DNA of 64,000 nt. Origin: Microdochium bolleyi. Its lineage: Eukaryota > Ascomycota > Sordariomycetes > Xylariales > Microdochiaceae. The notes beneath the pieces were generated by a model, which was not told the DNA's origin, did not search any database, and was given only the letters and a program-made list of their open reading frames with translations. This document shows, in pieces, positions 54,295 through 64,000 of this stretch (position 1 is the stretch's first letter; the number at the start of each line of letters is the position of its first letter). Location: NCBI GenBank assembly GCA_001566295.1, contig KQ964249.1, positions 744,001-808,000 on the forward strand. Direction: 5' to 3'. The position numbers and the translations under genes are program-made.

Positions 54295-55962
54295 GCTGGG
54301 TGGGTGGTGCGTGCCTGCCGCGACGAGAGGTTCCGTGATTTGTGCTCCTGCTACGAATGCTCTGAGCGAGGCATGAGAAGCACTGCAAGCGAGCTGGTGC
54401 GGCGCCAGTCGGGGTCGAGCAGGGCTTGCAAGGCGGGTGGTTGGGCGGCGACGCGACGGAGAGGCCGGGTTGTTGATATCGTGGGCGATGTCGTCGCCAA
54501 GGGTGATTTGGAGGTAGTGTTGATGTACTGTCGTGACCGTCGAGCCAGTCGAAGTCGAGTGCCAGGCGCAATGCGAAGCGCAGCGACGCAGGCCAGTCAG
54601 TCACAAGAACACGCGAACGAAGGAGCAGGCGCAACGGAGGCAGAGACGATCGAGCAGTCCGCGAGAGGGGGCGGCAGGGAAAAAATATCACCATGAGGCC
54701 CAAAGTCGCGACACCGCCAGCCTCCTGAAGTCGGATCCTTGTCTGGCAGGCCCGTTCGGGCTGACAGGTCCTCCACAGAGTCCCGCCCGCGATGCCAAGT
54801 GGGGCCCGGCATGCACCTCTGTGCTGGCACCGCGAACCGTCCAAAGAGACGGTGAGCGCCGGCTGGTCCTTTTCTGCTTGCCAGACTCGGAACGCTTGGA
54901 CTCCCGCGCTCCTCGATGCAGGTCCTGGCCTTGGGCCTTGACTGTCCACCTTTTCCAGAGCCATTGTGGCTAGCCTTGCTCCAGCATGCCAGGTGTGCCC
55001 GAAGCGAAGCCTGCCTCGAGGATACCTGCCCTCCTTCAGGTACGATAGGCACAAGTCTACGCAAAGTCTTGGAACCTGAAAACGCTTGACCGGCACCGCC
55101 TTGGCCTCGACGAGTCTGGCGGGCTTGAGGGCGACCTCGAGCCATACGAATCCCTCCATGTTGACACGACCTCTGTCCAGCCGTGTCAACATCAAATCGA
55201 CTTTCGAATGCGAGGTCCCCTTCAAAAAAGGCTATTCAAACCACGTGGTGGTCCTCCGGGGCCCATTCCGTAGTGCCGGCTGCATTCGCCGTGTGCTTCT
55301 CACTCGGCTGGCCGCACTCAGGTTGGCTGAGCCAATCCAGCTTCGGCTTTTTGGGGACTTCCCGCCAAGTTGCTCAATTCTGCTGGAACTGTTTATACCG
55401 CAAAGCCACTCAACCACGGCAATCCAACCTTCTCGACTTGTAGAGATAACAATGGCACAAGGTGCGCAGGACTGGAAATGCAGCCAGCCTACCTTAGCCA
55501 GAGATTGGCGCCCAACTGGAATTCGTGGTGCACATTTCCCAACCTGGGTTAGAGGCCGTGATGTGGAACAAAGGTACATACAAAAGTACACGAATACAAA
55601 CTCACAGATCCCTGCCAGAGCAAATCAGATGTGTTGCAATCGTCCACCCCGCGAGAGCGTCTTTTCCCATGCATTCCTTGCCATTCTGATTCATGACCTG
55701 TGTATCTCACAAGTATTCCGGCGCATGCCGAATCCAGATATCCGTGGCATTTGCTATCTGCCTTTGGTCTGTCTCAACTCCCAAAGATCGCGCCCCTGTC
55801 CTGGTCACTTGCGCGGCCCCTCCTTCCGACAGGCTCCTATATGTCCATACCTCAACTTCATAGAGACTGCCGAGGCTTCTTGACAATCGGTCGCCAGTCT
55901 TGACTGATGGACCTTTTTTTCTCACTGCCGCACTCCTCTGACTACACTCCTGCAAGCTTGCG
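54295..55962. other. Divergent promoter region
   Basis: 1.7 kb between the start of the 1085-residue protein gene (minus) and the acetyltransferase gene (plus). Frames here are overlapping and motif-free. No repeat is seen. Confidence 0.55.
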
Positions 55963-57611
55963 ATGACCACAGCAGCCATGGCCTCACCGTCGCCCATCGT
56001 GCGGCCCACAGGCTCCATGTAAGGCCTCGCAGTCTTGCCGCTCCACGCGGTAGGAGATTCTGGTCAAGCTAACCTCTCTGCGACAGTAACATGTGGAACA
56101 CCGCACGGCACAGCCTTGGGATCTACCGCTGTGTGGTAAACACCTCGACGTACACCGTCCCAGATAATCTGAGGACATGCCGCAGCCTCAAAACAGCTGT
56201 CCAGAGAGCGCTCGCGCAGGTTGTCCAGAGGCACGGCGTCCTGCGCGTGGGCATTGTCGACGAGGACACGGACAAGCCATCCTTTGTCCACATCCGGCAG
56301 CTGGACCTCAATCAGATGGTGCACTGGGTCGAGAAGATCGGCCACGAGAGCGACTCCGTAGACAGTGTAGATGGCCTCCTCCGCGCGACGGAGAAGCAGC
56401 ACAATCAAGTGTGGGAAGACCTCGGCAACAAGCCGGGCTGGAAGCTGCTCGTCCACGAGAGCAGACGCGACGGCATCCCCACATCGCTCGACATATCACT
56501 CTGCTTCCACCATGCCTACATGGACGGCGGGAGCACCTACATCTTCCATCAAGACCTCCTGCGGGCTCTGAACGACCAGGAGGTCACGGCGGACCCGGAA
56601 ACGCCGTTCTCGGCCACGATGCACTTCCCAAGCCCTCCGGTATTAGCCGCAGCCACGGAAGACCTGATCCCCTTCAAGATCTCTGTGCTCTTCCTCATTA
56701 CCATGCTATGGACAGAGATCATCCGCGACGCCGTCCTCCCATCGTGGCTGCGGCAGCCGACACCACCGGACCGCATCCCCTGGACGGGGAAGCCGATCAA
56801 CCCGGAGCCGCACAGGGCCAACCTGCGCTGCATCCGGATCTCGAGCGCCAGCCTCACGGCGCTCCTCCGCGCATGCAGGGCGCAGAGGGCCACGCTTACC
56901 ACGTTGCTCCAGGGGCTCGTCGCGGCCTCGCTCTCCGCGCGCCTGCCCCCCGCGGGCGAGGGAGCGGCGCTGTGCTTCCAGAGCAGCTGCCCCGTCGCGC
57001 TGGGCAGGTTCGCGAGGGCGCCGCACGATCACAAGACCGAGCTGCACTGCCTCGTGACGGGGGTCTCGCACCGCATCGAGCCTGAGACCGTGGCCGCGCT
57101 CCGGCGGGCACAGAGTGACGGTGGTGGAGGTGATGCTGATGCTGATGCTGATGCTGATGCTGATGAGATCATCTGGAACATCGCGAGAGCCTCGACAACG
57201 CAGCTCCGCGCTAAGGTCGCGTCGCTGCCGCAGGACGACAAGGTCGCGCTGATGACGTGGATATCGAACTGGCAGCAATTCTTCGTCAAAAAATTTGGCA
57301 AGAAGCGCGAGGACACGTTCGAGGTCAGCAACCTGGGAAGCATGAGCGCCGGGCAGACCGGTCGAGAGAGCAGCAGCAGCAGTAGTCACCCGGCCTCTCA
57401 GCGGTGGCAGATAGACCGTGCCATGTTCTCCCAGGGCGCGAACGTCACGGGCTCTGCGTTTGCGCTGAACGTCGCGGGCGTTGAGGGCGAGGGGGTTTGG
57501 GTCACTGTGAGCTGGCAGGAGGGCATTGTTGATACGGGGCTGATGGAGGGTGTTGTGGGGGATGTTCAGAGGTGGGCCGATGAGTTTCCCGAGAGAGAGC
57601 GGTTCTATTGA
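55963..57611 (+). CDS. Alcohol acetyltransferase-like / condensation-fold acyltransferase
   Basis: A BAHD/condensation-fold enzyme that moves an acetyl or acyl group from CoA to a hydroxyl or amine. Two exons, 55963-56018 and 56087-57611, splice in frame to 526 residues. The short first exon ends RPTGS, the intron has GTAAGG and CTAAC, and exon 2 continues INMWNTARHSLGIYRCVV, the usual start of fungal AATase (PF07247) proteins. The catalytic motif HHAYMDG (H-x3-D-G; H161, D165) lies at 160-166. Typical flanking pieces are LDISLCFHH before it, LTTLLQGLVAASL in the middle, and DTFEVSNLGSM near the C-terminus, which replaces the DFGWG-type loop. Residues about 365-378 are an (Asp-Ala)5 run encoded by a hexanucleotide repeat. 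A hydrophobic patch LIPFKISVLFLITMLW could touch membranes. The acceptor substrate is unknown. Confidence 0.85.
57132..57161. repeat. Hexanucleotide (GATGCT)5 in coding sequence
   Basis: Five perfect GATGCT units encode an Asp-Ala run in the acetyltransferase-like protein, in a surface-loop position between two conserved blocks. Length change is always in frame. Confidence 0.92.
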
Positions 57612-58714
57612 ATGTTGTGCGCAGCAGCAATCAGGAATTATACCTTGATATGTACCTGAGGTTACACGGCCAGCACAAGCAACGTATTGGTTGCCAGAGC
57701 TGACTGCACAATGCCATTCACGCAGATGACGGGTCCTGTCTCAGCTGACGGCACATTGGGCATGTGTGGCGCACAAGTTGTCTCTGAGCCATGCATTGTG
57801 GACGCGTGCCGCCGTCTGACCCTGACACAACCAGCTGTCGGGACGAGGAACCAAAACAGAGGACCTCGCTTGCTCTGCAGATCACAACACTGCGAGGCCT
57901 CTATGGACAGCACCTGCAGTCCTGGCTCACAACATGCGCCCCATTGAAACCCGTATTCTTAAAGTATGGAGAGGAGGAGCAGAGGGATCGGGTGGAGTCT
58001 CTCCCAAGTCTCCCCTGGCCGCTGCGCATGCTGCGAAACGCCGGGCAGGTGGTCGGACAGTGTTGTCGAGGATGCGGATCGGCACCGTGTCTTCTGTCCA
58101 GTGCGGCATGCCCGTGACGTAAGTTGTTGGTCGTGCTCGCCCTGCCCAGGTGGCTGCCCAGGTGCACCGTGCAGCGCGGCGCACGGTGCCAGGGGTGGGT
58201 CAGGGACGGGCTGGTACCTGCAGGAGGACCGCTCCATCTGTTGTCGTTTGCCCCTGGCCAATCGAGGGTGTGTAGCGCCCCTGGACTGCGAGGCACGGAT
58301 CGGCAGACCCGTAGACGCGCGTGCTGCGTGGCGAGCTGCCTGTGCACTGTCCCCGCTGGTGCACCTGTGGTGTGTGCAGACAGTCTATCTCTGCAGCACC
58401 AGCACGGTATGCTGACAATGCAGGCAGGCCGCTGCGCCCTCTTTCCATCCTTGGCTCCTCCCGCTGCTCTGCTGCAACCTCACTTTCTCCATCTTCATCA
58501 TCGTCTCTTCTTTCGGCTTGCTCATTCTCCAGAGTCTGCCTGTTTCTCTCCTCGTTTGCTGCTTGCATCACGCTCATTTGGCTTTCTACGCACTGCCACA
58601 ACCCTCGTTACACCGCATCTCTCGTCTTGCGCTACAGCTTGTAATCAAGAATCACCTCGGCTCTACGCCATTACCATTACCACAATTACTCCCTAGATCA
58701 CCACTACCGACATC
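57612..58714. other. Intergenic, promoter of the GH17 gene
   Basis: No gene is seen. From 58430 on, the plus strand is CT-rich (repeated TCTCC, CTCT and TTTC runs) up to the start codon context ACATCATG, as expected of a strongly expressed gene leader. Confidence 0.6.
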
Positions 58715-59935
58715 ATGCGTATTTCCGCCCTCACCGTCGCTGCCGGCGTCCTCGCCGCGTCCTCCGGCGCCGCCGCCGAGAACTACCTGGGTTTCAACTC
58801 GGGTGCCACCCTCCCGGACAACTCTGCCAAGTTCGAGAAGGACTTCGAGGCCGAGTTCCGCACCGCCCAGAACCTCGTCAACGCCCCCGGCACCTTCAAC
58901 GCCGTCCGCCTCTACACCAACATCCAGGCGTACTCCGAGGGCGCCCCCATCGAGGCCTTCACGGCCGCCATCAAGACCAAGACCAAGATCCTCCTCGGTG
59001 TCTGGGCCTCGGGTGTCAAGAACATTGACAAGGAGCTCGCTGCCCTCAAGACCGCCGTCAACACCCACGGCAAGGAGTTCACCGACCTCGTCATCGGCAT
59101 CTCCATCGGCAGCGAGGACATGTACCGCATCAGTCAGACCGGTCTCATGAACGACCCCAAGGGCGTGGGTGCTGGCCCCGCCGAGATCGTCAAGTTCATT
59201 GGCGATTTCAAGAAGGCCTTCGCCAACACCGCCCTCTCCAGCATCCCCGTCGGCCACGTCGACACCTGGGACGTCTGGACCAACGGCACCAACAAGCCCG
59301 TCATTGACGCCGTCGACTTCCTCGGCTTCGATACCTACCCTTACTACGAGAGCACCAAGGACAACACCATCGACAACGCCGCTCGCCTGTTCGATGACGC
59401 CTACAAGGCCACCCAGGGAGCCGCCGGCGGCAAGCCCATCTGGGTCACCGAGACTGGCTGGCCCGCCAGCGGCCCTGAGTGGGGCAAGGGTGTTCCCAGC
59501 ATCCCCAACGCCAAGCAGTACTGGCAGGAGATTGGCTGCGACAAGCTCTTCAACAAGACTCCCACCTTCTGGTACAACCTCCGTGACTCCAACCCGGCCA
59601 ACAAGATGCAGTTTGCTATCACCAAGAACCTCTCCACGACCCCCATGTGGGACCTCACCTGCCCCAAGCGCGCCCCCAGCTCGACCAGCTCTGCTGCCGG
59701 TCCTTCGCAGACCTCCAGCGGCTCCAGCCTCAGCAGCTCCTCCGGTTCCGGCTCTGGCTCCGGCTCCAGCAGCGGTAACGCCTCTCAGGGTGGTGCTAGC
59801 AGCGGCAACCAGGGCGGCGCTGCTCAGTCCTCCAGCACTCCTCCCCCTACTGGTGCTGCTTCCGGTCTTGGCCGCGTCTCTGGCGCTGTCTACGGCGCTC
59901 TTGCCGTCGTCGCTGGCGCTTTCGCCCTCCTCTAA
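58715..59935 (+). CDS. GPI-anchored glucan endo-1,3-beta-glucosidase, GH17 (EglC-like)
   Basis: A cell-wall enzyme that cuts or remodels beta-1,3-glucan. It has 406 residues, no intron, and C-ending codons throughout. A signal peptide covers residues 1-21. The mature protein starts ENYLGFNSGATLPDNS. The GH17 barrel holds NAVRLYTNIQ, the acid-base Glu in VIGISIGSEDMY (E134), GFDTYPYYE, and the nucleophile Glu in WVTETGWPASG (E246). After DLTCPKRAP (about 325) comes an 80-residue Ser/Gly-rich linker, as in wall-anchored proteins. The end (GAVYGALAVVAGAFALL) is the hydrophobic GPI-addition signal, with the attachment site probably a Gly, Ala or Asn just before it. The length and order match the fungal EglC group rather than the shorter soluble Bgl2 type. 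Confidence 0.95.
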   Translation: MRISALTVAAGVLAASSGAAAENYLGFNSGATLPDNSAKFEKDFEAEFRTAQNLVNAPGTFNAVRLYTNIQAYSEGAPIEAFTAAIKTKTKILLGVWASGVKNIDKELAALKTAVNTHGKEFTDLVIGISIGSEDMYRISQTGLMNDPKGVGAGPAEIVKFIGDFKKAFANTALSSIPVGHVDTWDVWTNGTNKPVIDAVDFLGFDTYPYYESTKDNTIDNAARLFDDAYKATQGAAGGKPIWVTETGWPASGPEWGKGVPSIPNAKQYWQEIGCDKLFNKTPTFWYNLRDSNPANKMQFAITKNLSTTPMWDLTCPKRAPSSTSSAAGPSQTSSGSSLSSSSGSGSGSGSSSGNASQGGASSGNQGGAAQSSSTPPPTGAASGLGRVSGAVYGALAVVAGAFALL

Positions 59936-60849
59936 ATGGGCACAGTGGTCCCCATGGGGTAGTCGTAGAGTCACTCCAGTTCTGTATATAGGCAGGGGTT
60001 GTCGTCATTGAGTTAGAAGGCGGCCCCTGTTCGCGTAGCGTCTCTTTCTTGGCGGGTACATGCCAGGTGTTTGCACAATAGAGTTGTATTTCATTCCCCA
60101 CTGCTGATGCTGTTTGTTCCTACCTCGTGTGCCTTGGCGTTGAGGATGTGGCATGATTGTATTCTCACAACCCTGTGACTAAGATATTGTACATGCATTG
60201 TTGTCCAGGTATGTTGTTGTGAACCGCTGGACGCGAGAGGCGCAGTTGACATGAAGGCCTCCTCCAGTAAGCGTAGTCGGGAATACTCTTGATATCGCGT
60301 TCAGATTCCTGGTAGGGCTTTCCTTGGTGTCTTGTCGAGCCCAATAAATGCAATGTATTTCTGCCACGCAGCTCGACGGCAAAGTGCTTTGCGCAGATGA
60401 TTTACTCCAATGAGCAACCTCCTCGCTTTGGTATTTCGTGCGTCCCATAGAGAAAAGAAGATGGGATTGAATTTAGGAAAAAATACAGAATAATAAGGGG
60501 GGCAATCTTTCGTTTCTTTGCGGTTTCCTTGTTTTTAGTAGTTTTATTTTCAAAAGTTTGCGTTTGCGAGATGTCAGCCCTGCACTGCACTGCCGGCCGG
60601 TTGATTGTCATGAGCAACTGGATCGGCGCCATTACCCCGAGAGAGGTAGATTACCACGTTAATTTTGCCATGTCTTGCTGCATAATAATTCCAGGCAAGT
60701 TTACAATTCTGGGAACACTCCATTGATCTAGGTACATGCAAATTATCTCTCTCTCTCTCTATGTATATGTTCACATTCGTAATCATGATGTTGTCGTGAT
60801 GATGTATCCAAAGAAAAAGCTCAAACTCCGTTACATTCGTAGACGATAC
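59936..60849. other. Intergenic, convergent gene ends
   Basis: AT-rich 3' flanks with a (TC)n run at 60746-60760. No gene is seen. Confidence 0.6.
60746..60760. repeat. Short (TC)n dinucleotide repeat
   Basis: Fifteen bases of TC alternation in the 3' flank between the GH17 and LtrA genes. Confidence 0.85.
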
Positions 60850-63667
60850 CTACACCTGCGGCGCGGGCTCATACCCTCTTCTGGTCAGCGCGCTTAGGGG
60901 CATGCTGCTCCGCCGCGGTTGATTCTGTGCCGCGTGCGGGACAGGATCGTCTGTGGGCTGCTCGTCTGCCTCTGCAGCCTCCGCCGCCGCCGCCGCCGCG
61001 GTCGAGACGAACGTGCTGTGCCGCCTGATCTCGTCGCGGTGCTGGTCGTGGCTGTCGTACGCCTCCGCCGGGTACAGATTGGCCCAGGACACGTGCCGCC
61101 CGAAAGAGTCGGCGAAGGTGTCCACCGTGGTGCCGTCCCTCGTCGGGTCATATGGCGTCACTGGTATGTCGCCCGTGCGCGGGCCCATGAGTGTCGAGGT
61201 CCTTGGTGAATGATCTTCGCTGTTTGACGATGGTGGCAACATCAGCCCCGGGCTGCGGAAGTCGTGGTACGGCGACAACGCGCCGCTGGTGCGGCGGGCA
61301 TGGAGAGATTCAGCCTGGACCATCGGCCGGATGTTCTGCAGGGGGACATCGCCCGCCCGGGTCTCGTTACGCACGTGACGCGGCTCATCATGGCTGTCGT
61401 GCTGCTTTTCAAACTCGACAAAGTGCTTGTTCGCGGCGAGCTTGCCGACTCCAAACCTCGTGGGGTGCGGTAGGTGGGTCATGAGGAGGATCAAGAAGTA
61501 CATCATTGTGATGGTTGGCAACATCCACGCGCTCCCCATGAAGTCATCGACAGCATCGTCGTTGAGTACGAGGAGCCCGGTCAGCGAGAGCCCAGTGCCC
61601 GCGAAAATGCAGACAGCTGTGCGGCCGATGTTGAAGGGGACCCATCCTTTGCGCTTCGACATGATGTGCATGATACTGAGGAAGATGAGAACAACACCGG
61701 CGCAGCCGAATGTGTAGATGAACTTGTGGGCTGTTAGTCTGGGGTCTATCGCTAAGAAAACAGGCAGAGACTGGGCGAAGAGAAACTTACAATGAGGACG
61801 AATCTCTGAGAAATTGCCATGGTGCTATTTAGCTCCATGGACTCCAGAGTATTCGGTCCTTCAGCATTCGTCTCGGGCGCAGAGATCTTGAATGCGTAGA
61901 AGATCGAGTTCGTGAGCGTAGCCATGAGCTGGATCATGTTCGCAGTGAACTGCTGGGCTTGCTGGGATACGACAGAGCTGCCAGCATAGAAGGCATCGGG
62001 CAGAGATCTGAGGTCCTCGAATGCTATGGCGACCTGCGTGTATGTCTCGATCGGCTCTGCGGGCGGATACTTCTTGAGCCAGTTGTAGACGACGTCCTCG
62101 TACGCCTTGACCGCAGTCGCGGCAGTCTGATTCGAAGCCGTGTCTGCTGCGCCCAGCAAGCTAAAGGTTGCCTTTTCCACGTCTTCCAGGATCCGGTACC
62201 AGATGACAAACTGGCTGGCGCCTTCCAGAAGGAGCACGAGGGAGATATGGAAAGGCAGATGGCATGAAGCCCACCAGACCTGGTGTGCCTCGTATAGAGC
62301 CTGGCCCTGCTCACCGTGCATCCAATCAAAGTAGAGCTGGAAGATGATGTACAGGAGGGCAGCTGAAGCGGTCATGATGCCAATGAGCTCCGGTGCTAGG
62401 AAGGCAAGAGGTCAGCATGTGTTATGTGTTTGAGAGACTATCAGTCTGATGCTTACTCCACATGGCGGTATCGCCCTTGAGATAGGTGTCCTTGACGATG
62501 AGTGTCACATTCTTGGCCACAATGATGCATCCTGTTTTTGGAGGAGGTTAGCTGTAATGGTCGAAGCAGAGGTTTGCGCCAGATTGTGGGCAGACAGGAC
62601 ATACCTTCTCCAATGATAATCAGAGTCAAGAGGTTCAGGCGCTCGCCAAAGTGGGAGCCGACAAAGGTGAGGACCTTTGTGAGCTGGGAGAAGCCAAGGT
62701 GGGCGGCCATCTCGACGATGCCGACAATGTACCAGACGATAAAGACGCGGCTGTTCTTGCTGGGGTCAAAACGGAAGGCGATACCAAAGTAGATGGCGGC
62801 GGCGGCGAAGTTGAGGAAGGCGGTGAAGGCAAGGGGCTTCGTTCCCTCTGCGAACTTGCGGACCTGGTAGGCGAGGACGGAGTGCTGGATGCAGAGGGTG
62901 AAGCGGGAGACGGCGAGGAAGAAGGACATGGCCATGAAGATGGAGCGGACCTGGGAGTCTGGGTTGAAGCTGGTGCCTATCATGGCGAAGCCGACCATGA
63001 CGCCGAGGTGGACGGCCCTGCAGGCGCGCTCAAAGACGCAGTCGGCTGCGAAGCGGACATCGTAGATGGTGACGCTGAGCCATGTCGTCCAGAGGATGCT
63101 GGGTGCGTGGGGTAATGAGTGTGAGCAGTGCTGTCATGGTGCTTGGGCAGGGGAGCAGGGGGCGCTTACACGATGAAGCCAATGTACGAGGCAAGCTTGG
63201 AGGCCGCCACAATCTGATGGACACTGGTGAAGACGTTGAGGTTTGCGACGAACCACAGATCGAAGAAAAGCTGTGCTCGTGTTAGTTGGAGTCAGATACA
63301 GTGCCGGATGGCACGGAGGGGAAGCTGTCGGAACATACCTCGAAGTTGGCCGCAGCATGGCTCTGTGTTGTAGATATCAGTGTTAGCATGTGGCTGCTGC
63401 TCTGTAACGGTGAGAAGCACGAAACACCAAGGAACAGAACAGTACCTTTCTGAAGAGCGCGGTGGCCTGGCCGACGGGGCCCTCGACGACGGGCGGCGGG
63501 GGATCATGGCCGTGGCTGCTGTGGTGGTCGTGGGACGAGGACGAGACCGAGATCCTCTTTGCGTGCGGGTCGGGGCTCTTGTTCTTGGGGGGCTTGATGA
63601 CCCGGCTGGCCAGCAGGGGCAGGCGGTGGCCGGCGTAGGCGAGGTCGTCGGAGGCAGTCGCACCCAT
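60850..63667 (-). CDS. LtrA-family (low-temperature requirement A) multi-pass membrane protein
   Basis: The LtrA family is named after a Listeria gene needed for growth in the cold; its biochemical role is unknown. Seven exons, 63667-63446, 63362-63339, 63270-63170, 63098-62605, 62531-62457, 62395-61791 and 61722-60850, splice in frame to 797 residues. Exon 2 has only 24 bases and, with exon 3, forms the family signature NFELFFDLWFVANLNVF (about 79-95). About nine to eleven hydrophobic helices follow, with conserved pieces HFGERLNLLTLIIIGEG (split by an intron) and LILLMTHLPHP. One loop between helices (about 390-480) is long and polar. The last 170 residues are a cytosolic disordered tail with His, Ser and an Ala-rich run. 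The N-terminal tail is His/Ser-rich (HDHHSSHGHD). Its position in plasma or organelle membrane is not shown by the sequence. Confidence 0.9.
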
Positions 63668-64000
63668 CGTGGAGGAGCAGGGCCTGAGGAGACGGGGATG
63701 GTCAGGACGAGTCTGGCGAGACTGGCGAGACGTGAAGCTGAACAACGAACAACGACGAGGGCGGGCGGCGGCAGCTGCAGCGAGCAACAGCGAGGCATTG
63801 GGTTTATGTCCCAGCTCGCTGGCCGTGGCTGTCCCCTGCCGGCGCCCGCCGCACAGGGCATAGTCGAGGGCTGGTCGCTGCCAAGTGCCTGTGGGGATTC
63901 CACGGGTGGTCTAGAGCACGTTTCCCAGGCTCGAGCAGGACTCGCCGAGGGGTTGCAACGGGCATCGCGTGGCACAGTGGCTGCGCCCGAGGCCCAATCC
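63668..64000. other. Upstream region of the LtrA gene, right window edge
   Basis: GC-rich; no gene start is seen. An open frame from the right edge on the minus strand is antisense-free but motif-free. Confidence 0.5.

Overview
The window reads as nuclear chromosomal DNA of a filamentous ascomycete (Pezizomycotina, most likely a Sordariomycete). The grounds are short introns of about 48-80 bp with GTRNGT donors and CTAAC-type branch sites, strongly C-ending codons in the well-expressed secreted-protein genes, and families typical of that group: two HET-domain incompatibility-type genes, an RNA polymerase II degradation factor (DEF1), a GPI-anchored GH17 glucanase, a fungal pappalysin-like metalloprotease and a fungal LtrA-family membrane protein. 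I see no bacterial operons, rRNA, tRNA or CRISPR array. The species cannot be named from the sequence.

Layout. 1-627: N-terminal part of a membrane-anchored ubiquitin protease, running off the left edge. 1.6-2.3 kb: a doubtful small gene with PY motifs. 3.6-5.5 kb: secreted GH29 alpha-fucosidase. 7.5-9.1 kb: a broken MFS transporter running into an AT-rich, RIP-like tract, beside an intact MOSC-domain gene. 11.4-12.2 kb: secreted three-LysM protein that looks like the front end of a LysM chitinase. 13-15 kb: first HET gene. 18-19 kb: secreted M43 metalloprotease. 19.6-24 kb: DUF4291 protein, 3CxxC zinc-finger protein and a single-pass membrane protein. 24.3-26.2 kb: five-exon amino-acid/choline permease. 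26.8-29.2 kb: second HET gene. 29.9-32.9 kb: kelch membrane protein. 34.6-36.2 kb: conserved-looking protein of unknown role. 37.7-40.8 kb: DEF1. 41.5-42.6 kb: D-2-hydroxyacid dehydrogenase. 43.6-44.3 kb: stand-alone eEF1Bgamma-like glutathione transferase. 46.6-50.2 kb: a 1195-residue repetitive protein. 51.0-54.3 kb: disordered single-pass membrane protein. 56.0-57.6 kb: acetyltransferase-like enzyme. 58.7-59.9 kb: GPI-anchored GH17 glucanase. 60.8-63.7 kb: LtrA-family protein.

The genes do not form one pathway. The left third (fucosidase, LysM protein, M43 protease, MFS remnant, HET gene) looks like accessory content with long gene-poor spacers. The right part mixes housekeeping genes with cell-surface and disordered proteins. 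The most unusual object is the 1195-residue protein at 46.6-50.2 kb: alternating Gly/Ala-rich zipper-like segments and His/Lys/Asp-rich linkers, a five-copy 38-39-residue repeat, a duplicated 99-residue module and a C-terminal CxxC tip. All homology calls come from reading motifs by eye; no database search or structure prediction was run.
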